Positions 22,081-35,221 of a DNA stretch of 64,000 nt are shown here, in pieces. A program made the position numbers and the translations under genes. The notes beneath the pieces are model-generated. The model did no database searches, was not told the DNA's origin, and saw only the letters and a program-made list of their open reading frames with translations. The stretch is from Chondrosia reniformis (lineage: Eukaryota; Porifera; Demospongiae; Chondrillida; Chondrillidae): contig OX359198.1 in NCBI GenBank assembly GCA_947172415.1, positions 341,401 to 405,400 on the forward strand. The letters are read 5' to 3'. The stretch's first letter is position 1. Each line of letters starts with the position of its first letter.

Positions 22081-22795
22081 CCTTTCAAAGGTAAGTTTGA
22101 CATAGTTAGAGAAGAATCCCGTATTATATATCAATCTTTCACTATTATAGCTGTTAGGTTAGCTATATCTATAGTTGAAGTAACACTCCCATAATTCTAC
22201 TGTACACAAGGATATCTAGCTGTAACATTAGCTACCTCAAGTATTTGACATTGTATTCATATATGTATATGCACATGTAACTAATATTAACCTAAATTCC
22301 AGTGATTGCATGATCATGGTGATATTGGACACTGGGGACTACACACATATCTGCAATATAATCTGCTGAGTGCAGTAAGATCCTCCCACTGCTACATTGT
22401 ACACATCTTATAACAGACCATGTGTTCATGTAATACTAGCGGACCCACCCCTGTGTTCATCTTCTTGGTCTGTCCATATCTAATGTGCAGTCTCCTCGAC
22501 TGATAGTCTGTGCAGTTTGAACAAGAAACTAGTTCTCTAAACACACCAGAATGGGGAAACCATGTTTCCAAATCTGAAGACAAAGAGAGATCAGAAAAAT
22601 ATATCTACAAGCAGGCAGGGAGGGAGTGAAGGAGGTAAGTGTGGGGGGTAGACTGGTGAATTAGAATTCGAGCGGGATACTATCAGAACTGTTTGGCTTA
22701 GTCTCTGAGACTGGTAAATCAAGAGGTAGACGACTGCAGGGCAAATGTCTCCTGATTACTTGCAGACATACCAGGCAGCCAGCTCAAAATACCTA

Positions 22796-23035
22796 AAGGA
22801 CTGGCAGGGAGGGAAGGAGGAGAGGGAAGATAGGTGGGTGGGGCAGGCAGGGAGGGAAGGAGGAGGGGGAAGATAGGTGGGTGGGGCAGGCAGGGAGGGA
22901 AGGAGGAGGGGGAAGATAGGTGGGTGGGGCAGGCAGGGAGGGAAGGAGGAGGGGGAAGATAGGTGGGTGGGGCAGGCAGGGAGGGAAGGAGGTAGGTGGG
23001 TGGGGCAGGCAGGGAGGGAAGGAGGTAGGGCAGGA
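22796..23035. repeat. G/C-asymmetric minisatellite in GC-AG intron
   Basis: Tandem GGAGGGAAGGAGG / TAGGTGGGTGGGGCAGGCAG units, starting a few bases after the GC splice donor on the transcribed strand. The plus strand is G-rich and could form quadruplexes. Confidence 0.9.
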
Positions 23036-23219
23036 AGACATTTTTACTAGACTTGCCAAGTTTCTTAGCTGCAGCATTGTTCAGTTCTCCTGAGACAATA
23101 TTGACTATTCTATAAGGAAGACCTAGTGCCTGATTGAACTTCTCAGCATTGTCAATCATTTCATCAAATAACTTCCAAGACTCTCCTTCATGAGGACTAG
23201 TCAGACAAAACTGTTCAAC

Positions 23220-24050
23220 CTAACCACATCAGATTAGACAATGAGATAGTCATGAGATAAGGGACTGGAATATACAAATAGCAGACAATCTTTACCTATT
23301 CCATTAGCTGTAAAATAATACTTAAGTAGGAACTAAAGAGTATATGATGAGAGGAGACTATTGTCATCCCCAATGTACGTATCTGCAACCACATTTCTAT
23401 AACAGAGGATAGTATAGTACTAAACATGCATATACTCAATGAATGTCATTTACCACCTGAAATCAGTTGACCTTTCAATCCTTATACTTGAAGTAAATAA
23501 AAAACTTTTACAAAAATGATGTTAGAAGTAGTAATGGCAGTGTTCACTAATACATCTGCAAAAAGTATCGAAACAAGACACTGATTATATGATAAGGCTA
23601 ATCATACAGAAGTTGCATATATACTGAAATTTAAGTAACTTAACCATACACTTCTGTGTTTGGGCGCACTAACCTTAAGTAGGAATGGTGGACACTGATT
23701 GTCACAGTCAGTAGGTCGTATATACATATGTAGGTAGATTGCAATCAGTAACTCACGAGTCATGACTATATCATTTGAACAAACTTTCATTAGAATGACG
23801 TCACCATGCATGCGTCGATAACCTTTTACAATTACCGATTGCAATGTCCGGTCTGGACAACCGACCCAAAAAGTAATAAAGACTATGAATTCTCCACTAG
23901 GCCTGGGCATATATATTATCTTACCTCCACACTAAAGTTCTCCTTTACATAGCTTTGGAAAATGGCTCTAAAGGTCTGTCCTCACCAGACCACACTGTCT
24001 ACTAGTATACCCTTCCCTTCATGCTTCCATCTCTCTGTCTTCCTTATTAG
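23220..24050. other. Junction of SerRS intron, repeat and HSD17B12 intron
   Basis: 23220-23495 is SerRS intron. 23500-23690 is an arm of the fold-back family (close to 8265-8453). 23700-23880 includes a CATGCATGCGTCGATAACC block related to sequence at 40320-40400. From about 23890 it is HSD17B12 intron (compare 7930-8090). Confidence 0.6.
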
Positions 24051-24730
24051 GAAGAAGGGGGTGATTGTGAATGTCAGCTCAGGATTGGTCGCTTCCCTGC
24101 TTCCATGAACACAGTCTACTCGGCCACAAAGGTCTACTCTGACTTCTTCTCCAGAGCTCTGCAACACGAGTACTCTGATAAGGGAATCATTGTGCAGGTA
24201 AACATGAGAGAACCGAGAGCACTCAGAACTGTATATACCTTAATTAGAATACCTGCCACACTCTGCCATGGTAACCATGGTTACTGACTTGTGTTTGTGT
24301 GATAATATTTTACTTTGTGACTAGTGTATTACATGTATAAGTATAGAGTAGCTTTCTATATGTATATGGTCAGTGCATTAGATGGTTATATTAACTTTGC
24401 GGGTAGGTCTGTCCTTTATGCTTCCTTTACTTTCCATCTCATGCAAGTCAGCACACATTTCTAGGCATGCAGGCCAGATAACTAAATGTTTGAGAGTATA
24501 GTACGTTTGTTTTATCAAAAATGAGAATCTATTTGATGTTTACGCCTTTATTGTTACTGTATAGTACTTGACATGTGTAAGACTGTATATGGTATAATAA
24601 CAGGGTTTTCCCCATGTAGGCATGGCTAATGGACTATGTGTTACCAGAGTGGCTACTGATGTATGGTAGTTGGGACACTTGTAGGAAACCTAGAGCTAAA
24701 GCCTTGAAGAAGAAGCAGAAAGGACAGTAG
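24051..24730 (+). pseudogene. HSD17B12: HSD17B12-like copy 3, frameshifted
   Basis: Exon 24051-24197 matches the active-site exon at 10603-10750 but lacks one base in the GGATTTGG run (GGATTGG here). This shifts the frame before the YSATK motif. The next exon is almost wholly deleted; only its last 20 bases (near CACACTCTGCCATG) remain at about 24250. The terminal exon 24620-24730 (DYVLPEWLLMY ... KKKQKGQ, TAG) is open. A clear pseudogene. Confidence 0.85.
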
Positions 24731-27700
24731 AATCTTAGTACAAATTACTGCATGTGTTTGCTAAACATGTAAAATGTAAGGAAAGCATGTTTCAGATCCA
24801 AGCTGATTTCGTAGCCAAAAAGAGCCATTCTCCTAAGGATCAACAACAGTAACAGATGTGGGAGGAAGCCAAGACCTTGAGGTTTCATTACAACCCCATA
24901 ACCTCGAAATATAAACTGAGTCAGCTAGCATCCATTAAGTAATTAATAATTGGCAGATGTGACAAACATCTTTTTTCCCCATGACTTAATTATGCAGTAG
25001 AATAAATACCACTGAATTAAGGAAAGTCTATTTTACATAAAACTTTACTTTTATGTCGACAATTCCTTTTTTGTTTTCATATCACGCTGTATATATATTA
25101 TATATTCTCAATATAAATACGTAATACATTTAGTATAGAACTCTATAATATTTTTACTTGAAGTTTGACATAGAAATCTAACTATATTTAAAACTTTCCC
25201 TTAATTCAATACTAAACTGTAGAACCCTCCCAGGGCTCATACATATACGACATTGTTTACTTATAACTTGCACTGCACATGAAAATGATAACTATAATAA
25301 TGATACGGTAATTCTATAATTTGTATTACCATACTTCCATGGTTGTTCAATGCATTTTGAGGTTCGGAGACAGGTTCGATTGGATTGGAAGCACAATCAT
25401 GACTGTGATTTAAAAAGTGTATGTGAGATGATGTGGATTATGTATACAGTAAAAGTTATACGGGGAATTAACATTTAATAGTACATATAATTAAAGGGCA
25501 GGGAGTGATAGGTTATTGTCCCACCATGTTATGTCTTTTCTACATTTTTAATATTATAAAGCCAATTTTGACATCTCTCAGCCAATGTCGCTACCAGCTT
25601 TTCCTTATATATAGTTTACTATCAAATCAGGAAACTCTCTTATAATAATACCCTATATATAAGCAAAATACTTCTTTCATTACTAAAGCCTAAGAATGAA
25701 GTGGCTGCTAACTTCTACTTCCTGTAGTTCACAGTGCTGAGATAGATGCATGTTCACTCCTCTCTAATGTAGCTAGCCCATCTACCCCCTCTTCTATTCT
25801 TAATTTAACTGCACCCCTCTTATCAATTAAGGCTTCTATAACTTCTCTTTTGATATTTTATACTGTAAACTATGTTCACTGGCAGCCATTAGGCTGGTCA
25901 AGTCTTACAGTTTATTCTAGCTATTCTTCCCTTCCATTCACTTTGCAGCTCTCTATTGAGAATACTATTGCTCTAAGCTCATAATTATTGGATAGGGTTT
26001 TACACTCAGTATATGTAGGATCTCCAATAGCTTTAACTTAATGCTTATAATCTCAGAGACCCTTTTTATTAGCTATATAGAATGTAATTATGTAATTTTA
26101 ACAATCATGGAATCTGACCTGATTAAGAGCTTGCACCAGTACAACACTACTTTCATCCTAACCTAATCCTTTCATCTAGCTGGAATCCAATTACTTTCTC
26201 TCTCAAATATGCATATGGTGTATTCTAATAGTATATATACTATCAGTATTATATATATTTGTTCCAGTCCCTATATATACATCGGCCATTTTAAATATTT
26301 AGCATATGGTGTGTTAGATTATATATATGAATATATAATCAAAGTGATAATAAAACCACAAGTAATTATAATCAGTCAAACCATCATAAGGAGGGAAAAA
26401 CAAAAAAGAAGCAATTGCCAGAATTGAACCCAGGACAACCACCAGTTGCTTTGCCACTGAGCTACAATTGCCACACCAATGTCTCCCTAGGCCTCATGCT
26501 TTTCCTCTTAAACTAACTATATACAAGCTAAATAATTAGTTTACATTCACTAAAATATAATTAGTGGTGATTCTCTTATCAGAACAAACTGATAATCTAG
26601 ACCCATGCAGTGCATAAGGTGTTTAGCTATATATATGCAGTAAGATGAGATCTGTTCTGTAACGTATATATATTTAATATTATATATAATAATTAATGCC
26701 ATATTGATATAATAATAGGGTTTCACCCTTGCAGGTGTGGCTATTGACCATATGAAATTTGTAGATAGTAAGAGCTCAGCCTTGAGAAGAAGCAGACCAT
26801 TTTTAGTAGGTACTTGCATGTACATTACTTAACATTAACAAATATGTAAATTAGACAGTAGTAAAACATATACTTTCAAGTATGTATTCTCTGTTTCTCT
26901 GTTTCTTTGAAGGCACCTTTAATTTTTGACTACTTCAGACTATATAACTAATAATACCCATACTTTAGGACATGCACGATTAATTAATTACTCTAGTGTA
27001 GGATCCATCATTTGGGACATATTATAATTTTTGTGAATTACATTCTTAAAGGTATTTTATATAAATATATGTACCTCATATGTCTGATGGCAATTACATA
27101 TATAGTATATTCACCCTTAACTACTGCAGATCAGTGCAAAGTCATAAACCTTTTAGCTTATTTTTCATTCATGTTCCTAATATTTGTATTTTAAATATCA
27201 AATTCTTATTTTTTAATTGGTAGTTTTTTAATCTAAATTTAAGCCATGCAAATCGTTAAGTGAAAGAGAAGCCGAAATACATTTGCAAAAACTGTATACG
27301 TATAGGAGTTATTCATAAATAAGATGTTGCATATAGATCTTCAATGCATTATTGAAGAGAAACTATTGATCATGGGTAGCTACAGTTTCAGTCACTTATA
27401 TATTACATATTTAACTGTACGCACGTATAATTATATAATTTGTACTTTTCCAAATTTGAAGGAGGTACTTATGCTATGTATATGCTTATAAAAACAATTA
27501 TATATAGCAAATATAAATTGCAATATATATTAATCTAGCTTGCTTTATATAGAAGCTGGTGAAGGGAGCCATGGGGTTAGTGTGTATATATATACCAAGC
27601 CGCATGGAAAGCGTTTTTATACCTACAAAAAATCTCTTTCTTCAAATCTAATGCAGTAATTACTTCCATACACTATAGCTTGCATATACAGTTTGTATAT

Positions 27701-28238
27701 ATCAGCCACATATATATATCTCATTACAGAAACCAAAAACATTACGCAATGCAGTGCAAGTGGCTGTTTCTAAAGATCAGAGTGTACCTTTTCATCTGTG
27801 CAGTTATAAGGAATACTAGTGGTCAGGACTGCAGCTTATTAAAAAGTATATCTGATTATAATAAGTATCTTATACTATACATACGTATATTGTATTTCTA
27901 ATTTTAGACCTGGAAAAGAGTATATGCGTTAATGTTATTAAAAGGCTAAATCATACAAATATCTCCATTCAAAACATATTACATGTTTGGTTACACACTA
28001 ACTATTTATTCAAAAATGTGTTTTCCCATTACTTATAATGTGTGGTTAACATAGTAGGGTTGACCGTAGTTAATGGTAGGTCTTAGTAGCTGACCTCGCA
28101 GGCAGTAATTAATTATCTACAGGATGTGACTCTCACCCTGATTAGATATTACGTAGAGCTTAGGCATAACCCATCCGTAAGCTCACAAGTTAGGGCAACA
28201 ACTGCTATTTGTCTTTTTTGTTGACTCTGATATCTTCC
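24731..28238. other. AT-rich noncoding region
   Basis: About 3.5 kb without a recognisable gene. It contains a tRNA-like relic (26413-26477) and, near 26733-26800, a degenerate HSD17B12 terminal exon (GTGTGGCTATTGACCAT ... GAGAAGAAGCAGACC). Short TATATA runs are frequent. No other structure seen. Confidence 0.45.
26413..26477 (-). repeat. tRNA-like relic (possible SINE head)
   Basis: On the minus strand: GGCAATTGTAGCTCAGTGGC at the 5' end, GGTTCAATTC as B-box, and a closing AATTGC. No anticodon arm of normal length can be made, so it is a tRNA-derived repeat rather than a gene. Confidence 0.5.
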
Positions 28239-28743
28239 ATGGCCACTCCCGAATCCTCTTCTTCCCAAGGTAAGCCAACAAACCCTCCACCTTCATGCAC
28301 CTCAACCTAGCAACCAGTCACCAGCCTAATGCTTGCCTTAGGCCTGATCTCTATGAGGCCCTACTAACCCCCAGCACCTCCCACCTAGTTTCCAGGTGCT
28401 TACCCATACCCTCTTGCGGTACCGAGCGGTACTCACATATGCCAAGCTAACTGCCACTGCCTCAACTCTTAACAGGGATGCGTATCCCTCAGCAACTTAC
28501 CCATATACTTGGTACCACCTCCACCACATAGCCAAGAGCTGCTTCTCACACAAATGCTTGGCATGCCAAGCCTCTGGGCACCAGGTGAAAACCTGTTCGC
28601 TGATCTACCCAGCCGGGAAGAGGGGTACTCAGTATTCCTCTGATATCCCCAAAAAAGCATAGCTTGAGTGGCAAAACGCTAAACTATAAAGAGTCTCTGA
28701 TTTGCCATTTTTTTAATTTTTTATTCTTTTAATTTTTATTTTT

Positions 28744-29176
28744 CAGCCCCCACCATCTTCAATGCAATGGCAGAAGCACTCGAGTGGATTCTGAGATCAC
28801 AAGGAGTCGGCTATATCATACACTACCTTGATGATTTTCTGCTACTGGGTCCTCCAAATACTGAGGAATGCCATAGAGTGCTGCAAACAACAATGAACAC
28901 GACGAGCTAGGAATGCCAATTGCAGAGGAGAAAGTCAAGGGGCCAGCTACCAAACTGTCTTTCCTGGGTATTGAGCTCAACTCAAATAAAATGTCCCTAA
29001 TGCTCCCTGCTAACAAAATGTCGTCCCTGAGGGCCATGCTACAGAGACAAACTCACACTAAATGTCTCTGGGATGCTCATCAGCTCCAGTCACTACTTGG
29101 GCACTTGGTACATGCCTGCCACGTACGTACTTCAGTTTGGCAAGGCCTTTCTCAGCAACCTATTCCAGCTGGCTAA
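28744..29176 (+). pseudogene. Reverse transcriptase relic
   Basis: The frame reads TIFNAMAEALEWIL ... IIHYLDDFLLLGPPNT, which contains the YxDD catalytic box (YLDD). After a frameshift near 28900 it continues as AEEKVKGPATKLSFLGIELN and the thumb/connection region. The palm upstream of FNAMAEAL is missing. Confidence 0.75.
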
Positions 29177-29241
29177 TAGAATCAAGCCAGGACAGGTATG
29201 GCACATTAACCAGGTAACCAAGACAAGCATAGCCTGGTGGA

Positions 29242-29568
29242 ATGTCACACAATACACATTGGCCAGGAATTTTGGTCCACCAGCTCCTGCTACTCACAGA
29301 CCCCAAGCACCACATTTACACAGATGCTTCAGGCTCACGGGGTTGCAGTGCATGGACACTTCCTCACTGGTTCCAAATGCCTTGGCCCTCAGCCAACAGC
29401 CTCCACTCCATTGCACTCAAGGAGCTCTTCCCGATTGCCATCGCCTGCGTCCTTTATGGCAAGTCACGGACAGGCTCCTATGTGGTCTGCTACTCTGATA
29501 ACACATCTGCAGTGGCCCATGTCAACAAGCTGCACGCCAGGGACCCAGTGGCCATTCACCTGCTTTGA
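29242..29568 (+). pseudogene. RNase H relic of DIRS-like element
   Basis: An open segment with HIYTDASGSRGCSAW (first catalytic Asp), IALKELFPIAIAC (Glu) and YSDNTSAVAHVNK (Asp). These are the RNase H residues in order. The frame ends at HLL and the continuation is in another frame. Confidence 0.7.
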
Positions 29569-29840
29569 TGCATAGCTTTCCTAATGGCAAAATTTGACTT
29601 CCGCACCAGCGCCATTCACCTGGCAGGCAAACTAAATATAGAGGGGCTGACGACCTATCCCACAAGCAAGCTGCAAGATTCCTCAAGACTCATCCCTCTG
29701 CTCTCCCATTCTTGTCACAGATCAATCCAGAGCTGCTAGAGTTACTCCTCAACACAACATGTAGCTGGATATCCAAACAGTGGAAGCTGTGCTACAACAG
29801 TTTCTGGACAAAGGATTAATTAGCCACCTCAACTCAGAGG

Positions 29841-30338
29841 GTGTACCAGTCAGGCCTAAGACACTACCTATCCTTCACTAGAGCACTCCAGATCTTCCCA
29901 GATCCCATATCCACAGAAAAAGAAACTCTATTTGTAGCCTACCTGGGAGCACAAGGTCCGTCTGTCTCAACCATCCAGTCGTATATGTCTGCACTACGTA
30001 ACACCAGACTTTTGACTGACCCCACCCTAAAGGACCCATCCTTCAACTCACCCTACATGGACATGCTCATCAGAGGTATAAAGCCCCACCACAGCCAAAC
30101 CTCCAGCGGTCCACAAATGATCAGACTTCCCATAACACCATCCATCATGAGAAGAATTAAACAGGCTTTAAGCACACAAAGCAAGAAATATCACAATCTC
30201 CTCATCTGGGCTGCATGCTGCACAGGGTTCTTTGGCTTTTTAAGATGTGGCGAATTTTTAGTTCCTGATGGAACTGAGTTCAACCAAGCTACCCATCTGT
30301 CTCTTGAGGTTATCTCTCTGGCAAAAACCTCCCCCTAA
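29841..30338 (+). pseudogene. Tyrosine recombinase, 3' truncated
   Basis: The N-terminal core-binding part (YLSFTRAL, STIQSYMSALRN) and the start of the catalytic domain (LIWAACCTGFFGFLRCGEF with the first catalytic Arg in FLRCGE) are present. The HxxR and Tyr of the active site are absent because the frame runs into an arm of the fold-back repeat at 30337. Confidence 0.75.
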
Positions 30339-30510
30339 CCCAAACATAGAAGTGATGTGTATATAGTTAAGTTTCAGTATGCCACCTTTACAATGTTAGC
30401 CTTACCATATGATCACTGTCTTGTTTCGTTACTTTTTCTATATAGATGTGCCAATCACTGTTATAGTGCCATCCCTACTTTAAACTTAATTTTTGAATGT
30501 TTTTATTTAA
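30337..30510 (+). repeat. Single arm of the fold-back repeat family
   Basis: Very close to the right arm at 16593-16767 (CCCAAACATAGAAGTGATG ... CCATCCCTACTTT), in the same orientation. It replaces the 3' end of the DIRS-like element. Confidence 0.85.
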
Positions 30511-30573
30511 CTTTATATATTGTGATAAAACAGTTGATGTCTGCTTAATATATTATCTATCTTATTTCTGCAG

Positions 30574-32105
30574 ATCAAATAAAATGCAGTAACACGAACA
30601 CCACATTGAGTTTTTATAATTGCCCAGCTGATGATAGCTATCGTTACATATTAAGGATTATTCCCAGTATAAGTACTCCCTATGCAGACTATCTTCTATT
30701 AGATAGCCTTGGTAGGCCATGTGGCTGCTTTTGTACTAACGAGGAGAGAGTATGTGCTGGTGGCCCATGTGGCTTAACAATTGCCCCTAGGTGGAATTGT
30801 CTAAATGGCAGTGCAACTCTCTATTTACCAAGTGCTGATTCACTTATGGAAATAAAACAAGAAATTCAGGTACAAGTGCATGCAACTCAGGAAGGATCAA
30901 TAACCAGACATGATTGTACAAGACAAAGAATTCTGTTTGCAGGTTAGTTGTACCAATTAATGGTAGCTGGTGCATGTCTCTCCAGGTTTAGTTCCCTATA
31001 GGCTTTTTAATTAGGCATAGCATGTAGGAACATGGTGTATTAGACTATTCATGTGTATTCATTGAAATTTGTAAAGCAGATCCAAAGTGCTAGCTCATAT
31101 ATATCATTTACTATACAGTATTTAATGAAACTTGCTATTTGAGGACAGGAGAGTCAACTTTTAACATTTTCACCAAAGTTTGTCCACAAAGTGACTTTGG
31201 GAACCCTGTCATTACTCTTGGAGATAAAATGAACTACTCAACAGAGTTGACCAAGTGTAGCTATGATGATGACCGTACTTCTCAATGTACTTGCTTTTCA
31301 GCAATGATTAATGCTTCAGAGAATGAACCTTTTACATTGAGATTTCCCCAATACCTATTACCTGTTACTTCAGGAGTACTCACTGAATGTGAATGTCAAG
31401 GTAATACACCTACTATGTATATAATAATTTGCGGGATCTCTGGGGGTTGACGTTTTCTTTCTTCGATTTTGCCTTACTTCCGTTATTCGAAGACGCCATT
31501 TTTGCTACGGAAAAATAAGAATACGCACGTAGCTGAAGTACACGCCCATCGGGCGGGGGCGGGTTCCTTATATCTTCATGTAGGAATATATAACGTTAAT
31601 ATATGTGTTATATTTTTGTGTAGATGGATTAAATCTTTATCTTGGAAGCAACTGCACTTCACGATCAGGCACTCTATATTATGACACTACTGAAACTGTG
31701 ACACCTACTACTACCAACAATTCTAGTGCTAATGTTAGTACTGATCTGGACAATAACAGCACTTCTATGACTCCATGGTCAAATGTGGATAACCAAAATG
31801 TTAATATGTTCATCTTGATTATCAGTATTGCTGTTTCATCTACTGTAACTGTTGTGATTATAGTGTTAGTAGCTGTTGTTTGTTTCTGTATTTGTGCATG
31901 CAAGTGCAAAACATGTTCAAAAAGAAGGCACAAAGAAAAGAAAGGTGAAGAGAATATTCCAGTAATGCCAAATCCGAGCTATGGGATCTTCCATTTTAAT
32001 GCTCTATTCAGTGATGCTAATCACGAAAACCAGTTAAATTTTCACACAAAGCAGAAGAAAAGTAAAGAGGAATTTGAAATGATACCCAATCCCAGTTATC
32101 TTTAA
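30574..32105 (+). CDS. NPxY-tailed membrane protein (5' partial)
   Basis: Exons: 30574-30942, 31119-31400 and 31624-32105 (TAA), joined in phase 1. The first two encode a Cys-rich ectodomain (CGCFCTNEERVC, GGPCGLTIAPRWNC, CYLRTGES, CSYDDDRTSQCTCF, CECQG). The third has a Ser/Thr/Asn-rich stalk, one membrane helix (LIISIAVSSTVTVVIIVLVA) and a Cys/Lys-rich juxtamembrane run. Its tail has two NPSY motifs, one mid-tail (MPNPSYGIF) and one at the very end (IPNPSYL). Such motifs recruit PTB or endocytic adaptors in other receptors. The ectodomain is homologous to the minus-strand gene at 13197-14267. No signal peptide exon was found; upstream sequence is transposon debris, so the 5' end may be lost or lie beyond the DIRS-like element. 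Confidence 0.7.
31440..31620. repeat. Repeat debris in receptor intron
   Basis: GC-richer insert in the last intron with CGAAGACGCCATTTTT, a motif shared with 8130 and (in reverse) 16870. It has no coding potential. Confidence 0.45.
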
Positions 32106-35100
32106 TTTTGTTATGTAATTTATATAGAAAAATAGCTGTAACTCCTGCCTCATTGGAAAATACTTTATATAAGTTTCTTTAAGATTTGATTCTTGAAATT
32201 TGTTGTAAAGCTGATTTAAAACATGTATGTACTTGGAGATGCATTAAATTAATAAATATAGTAATATATATATAGTATAAATGTATGTGTATAATGTTTT
32301 CTGATGCATCTACATTATTAGTATATATATAGTAGACGACAACTCTATATTAATTAACCGAGCAGTCCAGGAGAATGGCGGAAACGAACCCTTACAATTC
32401 AGAAACATGACTACGCTAGCCACTAAGCGATTGCACAATAATGATAAGCAATTGAAAGTCATAAGTCTTGAAAATTAAACTACAATTTTTCGTATTCAGA
32501 ATTAGAGTTTGAACAGTGTGTAGAGCAAGTATGCAATGTTCGGACACACAGCGCTGATTCACCTACATAAACAGTGAGTAGCGTTTCTTATAATGCTAAC
32601 AAGTACCAGTGTAACAACACCAATCTACGAATGTTTCATTTGCAAAGTTCCGATCGTACGTTTTCTGGTGGCTTGCTTCTTTTTGCTAGACCTTTCGGAC
32701 CATCTGTCAACGGGCAGCTTCATCAAACAACGCAGAAACATAGCATTTCAGAATTTTAAACGTTATCTAAAGTTAGGTAACCTACTAACGGCTTTCATCA
32801 CATCTAAGATTAGGGTTTGAACTAAATTTAATCGTTGCGGTATTGCGCAATATTAAATGGCCGACAACTGTCGCAAATTTTGTACCGTCAGATAGCCTAG
32901 GTCTTTACTTTTGAACAAAACGTTTATTTAACAAAACAGTTATTTTGTAACTATTTTTATCCAGTCTGGGACTCTGCTTTACTGCACATGACTGATTGAG
33001 TAATTGGGTGCATTGAATAAACTTTGAACTTTGCACGGTAGACGGCAATTGTGTCACGCGCAACAGTAGAGATTAGCGATTACTTGTGAATAGTCCTTGG
33101 CCTTTTGTCAGCAGTTGGAGATGCCGTCCGCTATTTGATTGTGTTCGGTAAAATATGATTAATTACTCTAGTTAAATATTTTCAAAGCCTCTCCATGTGT
33201 TACCGTATGTCATTATAGCTCAGCAGATTCGGGGAATCTTTATGTATTCCTGAAGTTATATACAATTCAACTGTATCATATAGACTCAATTTAATGGTAA
33301 GTTAACATGTTACAAAGGTTGAGATAATGATTATTTCATTAAGAATGTATGCAAAAACTAAAATATTTGTTGAATGTATTGCTGCATTAGCGTAATTAGA
33401 ATTTAGAAGGCATTCTTTTACATATGACGGTACTATATGGAAGGGGAAGAAGATTCAAGTGATCGATAACAATACAAATATACCCATGCCATTACTAATA
33501 ATTGATACTATATACATTTTGGCATCACACTGTTAAAACATCATGTATATCAATCAATCAATCAATCAATTATTATTAGAGTGCACTGTGCCCATTGGCA
33601 CTAGGGCACGGATTGGCCCCATGCAGTACTTACAACAAGACAAAATAAATAATATGAACATGTTAACTGAACCTTGCATGCCACATACACAAAATAATTG
33701 ACAATTTAAGAGTTCATAGTTGCCTGTATACAGTGCAAGTTACAATATACTAAGGTAATCTAATATAAATAATATAAATAAATAAATAAATAATATAATT
33801 AAATAATTCATATGGCTCCAAGAAAGGATCTAGAAAAAAAATGGCCATATCATCATAAAGTTTAGGGTTTTTAAATTAAGGGATTTCTTATTTAAGCCTC
33901 CGTTTGTTAGAAAACGGAGGACAAAGTCTGTATATAGGACTATAGAAAATCTATGGAAAATTTATATTCAAACCAAGTGTTATATTAATAAAAATTTTCA
34001 ATTCGTCAGATAACTGTGAAACCAACATATATCATGGTACATGTGCATAAGAAATAGTTTTGGTTAATTAAATGAGCAAAATAATCAAGATATAATGAAG
34101 AATTCAAGGTTACGATTGCGCAATCTGGTGATGTATTGTGATGTTTCTCTAGTGCGTCACCAACACCCTCGTATGTCGCTCCTCGTGAATCTTGTGACGT
34201 TGTGAAAACGTCACCGCCTCGTTGCTAAAGAAGATCATCTTTCGAGAACGGCTATGACAAGTTGACGCTCTCCTACGAGAAGGAGCTACCGAATAAGCGA
34301 GTTGTAGCGAAGGTTAGATAAAGTGTTTTTGTATACGTTCATGTTAAGTTTGAGCCAGAATTGCTGCTATATATTGACATAAAAGAAATAAAAGAAATTC
34401 GTTTAGTCGACCGTATTGAAACTTTGGTAATTTAAGCTCTGTCTTCTCTTCTTGTGTTTTCTGTTAATATATATATTATGCATGTTTACTTACAATCAAG
34501 TACTACACAGTGCAAGTTACAAATTTATACACGGATGCAAGTGACTCCCAAGATAATCACACTGAGGTATATAATATAATACGGATGCAAATGACTCCCA
34601 AAATAATCACAATCAGGTATATTAAACGCTACAGGACTTTAGCCACACTGAAATTCTCAACTTCTGCATACAGAGTAGTAGTCTCTACAGATCATATAAG
34701 GTTAAACACATGGCCTTCCAATTACATTTTCACACCTTAGTATAGACTGAAGATGATGCATCTGCATGCCATTATCGGCAAAAATTCCAGTCTCATGCAG
34801 TGGGTCTCAGCCAATAATCACCGCAGATTTGACTTGCCTTGAGTGTGAGCTAGGAGTACCGTCGGTTGCTTGCATGCATTCACATAAACAACAGGGTTAG
34901 ACATGATTTAGTAACTTGCACACAGGGACATTGTTCGTGAAATAAATTAAAGGCCTCAGGGAAAAGGATTCTATTCACTAACCAAACCCATAGGGTATAC
35001 TCTAAGTGGATATACGTATGTACATAAGTATAAGAAAATGGTGAATTTTGAAGAATTACCAAAGGCTATAGCATCAATCTTTGGCAGTACAGCAAGTGGG

Positions 35101-35150
35101 CAATAAAAAGAATGATTACTGGAGTACACAATTAAACTTGTATATAGTAC
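32106..35150. other. Noncoding region with small repeats
   Basis: No gene recognised. It includes the receptor 3' untranslated region, a tRNA-like relic near 32350-32425 (minus strand, TTAGTGGCTAG and GGTTCGTTTCC boxes), a TCAA/ATCA tetranucleotide run at 33551-33570, TAAA repeats at 33770-33800 and a small tandem duplication at 34530-34620. From about 34900 it is SerRS intron (compare 43800). Confidence 0.45.
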
Positions 35151-35221
35151 CTTCTTTTTAGTTCCAATTTCTTTGCTACAAGTGTTCTTCAACTTGTTCC
35201 AATTGTCAACTTGGAATCTCA
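35151..35221 (-). pseudogene. Stranded SerRS exon (NKLKN)
   Basis: A 71-nt open exon identical in layout to 43966-44036: acceptor TAG|TG AGA TTC, then [22 protein letters not shown] and a GTACTA donor. It is flanked by the matching introns on both sides (34920-35470), but no neighbouring SerRS exon remains. Confidence 0.85.

Larger units (their letters stand above)
21694..23219 (-). pseudogene. SerRS 3' fragment (three exons)
   Basis: Exons: 23219-23057 ([15 protein letters not shown] ... [12 protein letters not shown]), 22573-22449 ([25 protein letters not shown]) and 21903-21694 ([20 protein letters not shown] ... KKEKKKK, TAA). All are open, in phase and hold SerRS motif 3. The first intron uses a GC donor (TTG|GCAAGT). 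No SerRS exon lies upstream; intron sequence runs to about 23500 and is then replaced by repeat and HSD17B12 sequence. It is a truncated duplicate of the array at 37-64 kb. Val-Lys-Pro-Ala near the end reads Val-Lys-Ala-Ala here. Confidence 0.85.
28239..30338 (+). mobile_element. DIRS-like retroelement, decayed
   Basis: In order: a short gag-like start (MATPESSSSQ at 28239); a Cys/His-rich stretch (CFSHKCLACQASGHQVKTC near 28540-28605) like a zinc knuckle; a reverse transcriptase core (AMAEALEWILRSQG, then YLDDFLLLG near 28765-28855); LGIELNS further on; an RNase H segment (HIYTDASG near 29305); and a tyrosine recombinase N-terminal part (29841-30338). RT followed by a tyrosine recombinase is the DIRS order. 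Frames are broken between the parts and the recombinase ends before its catalytic HxxR...Y block. GC content is higher than around it. Confidence 0.75.
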
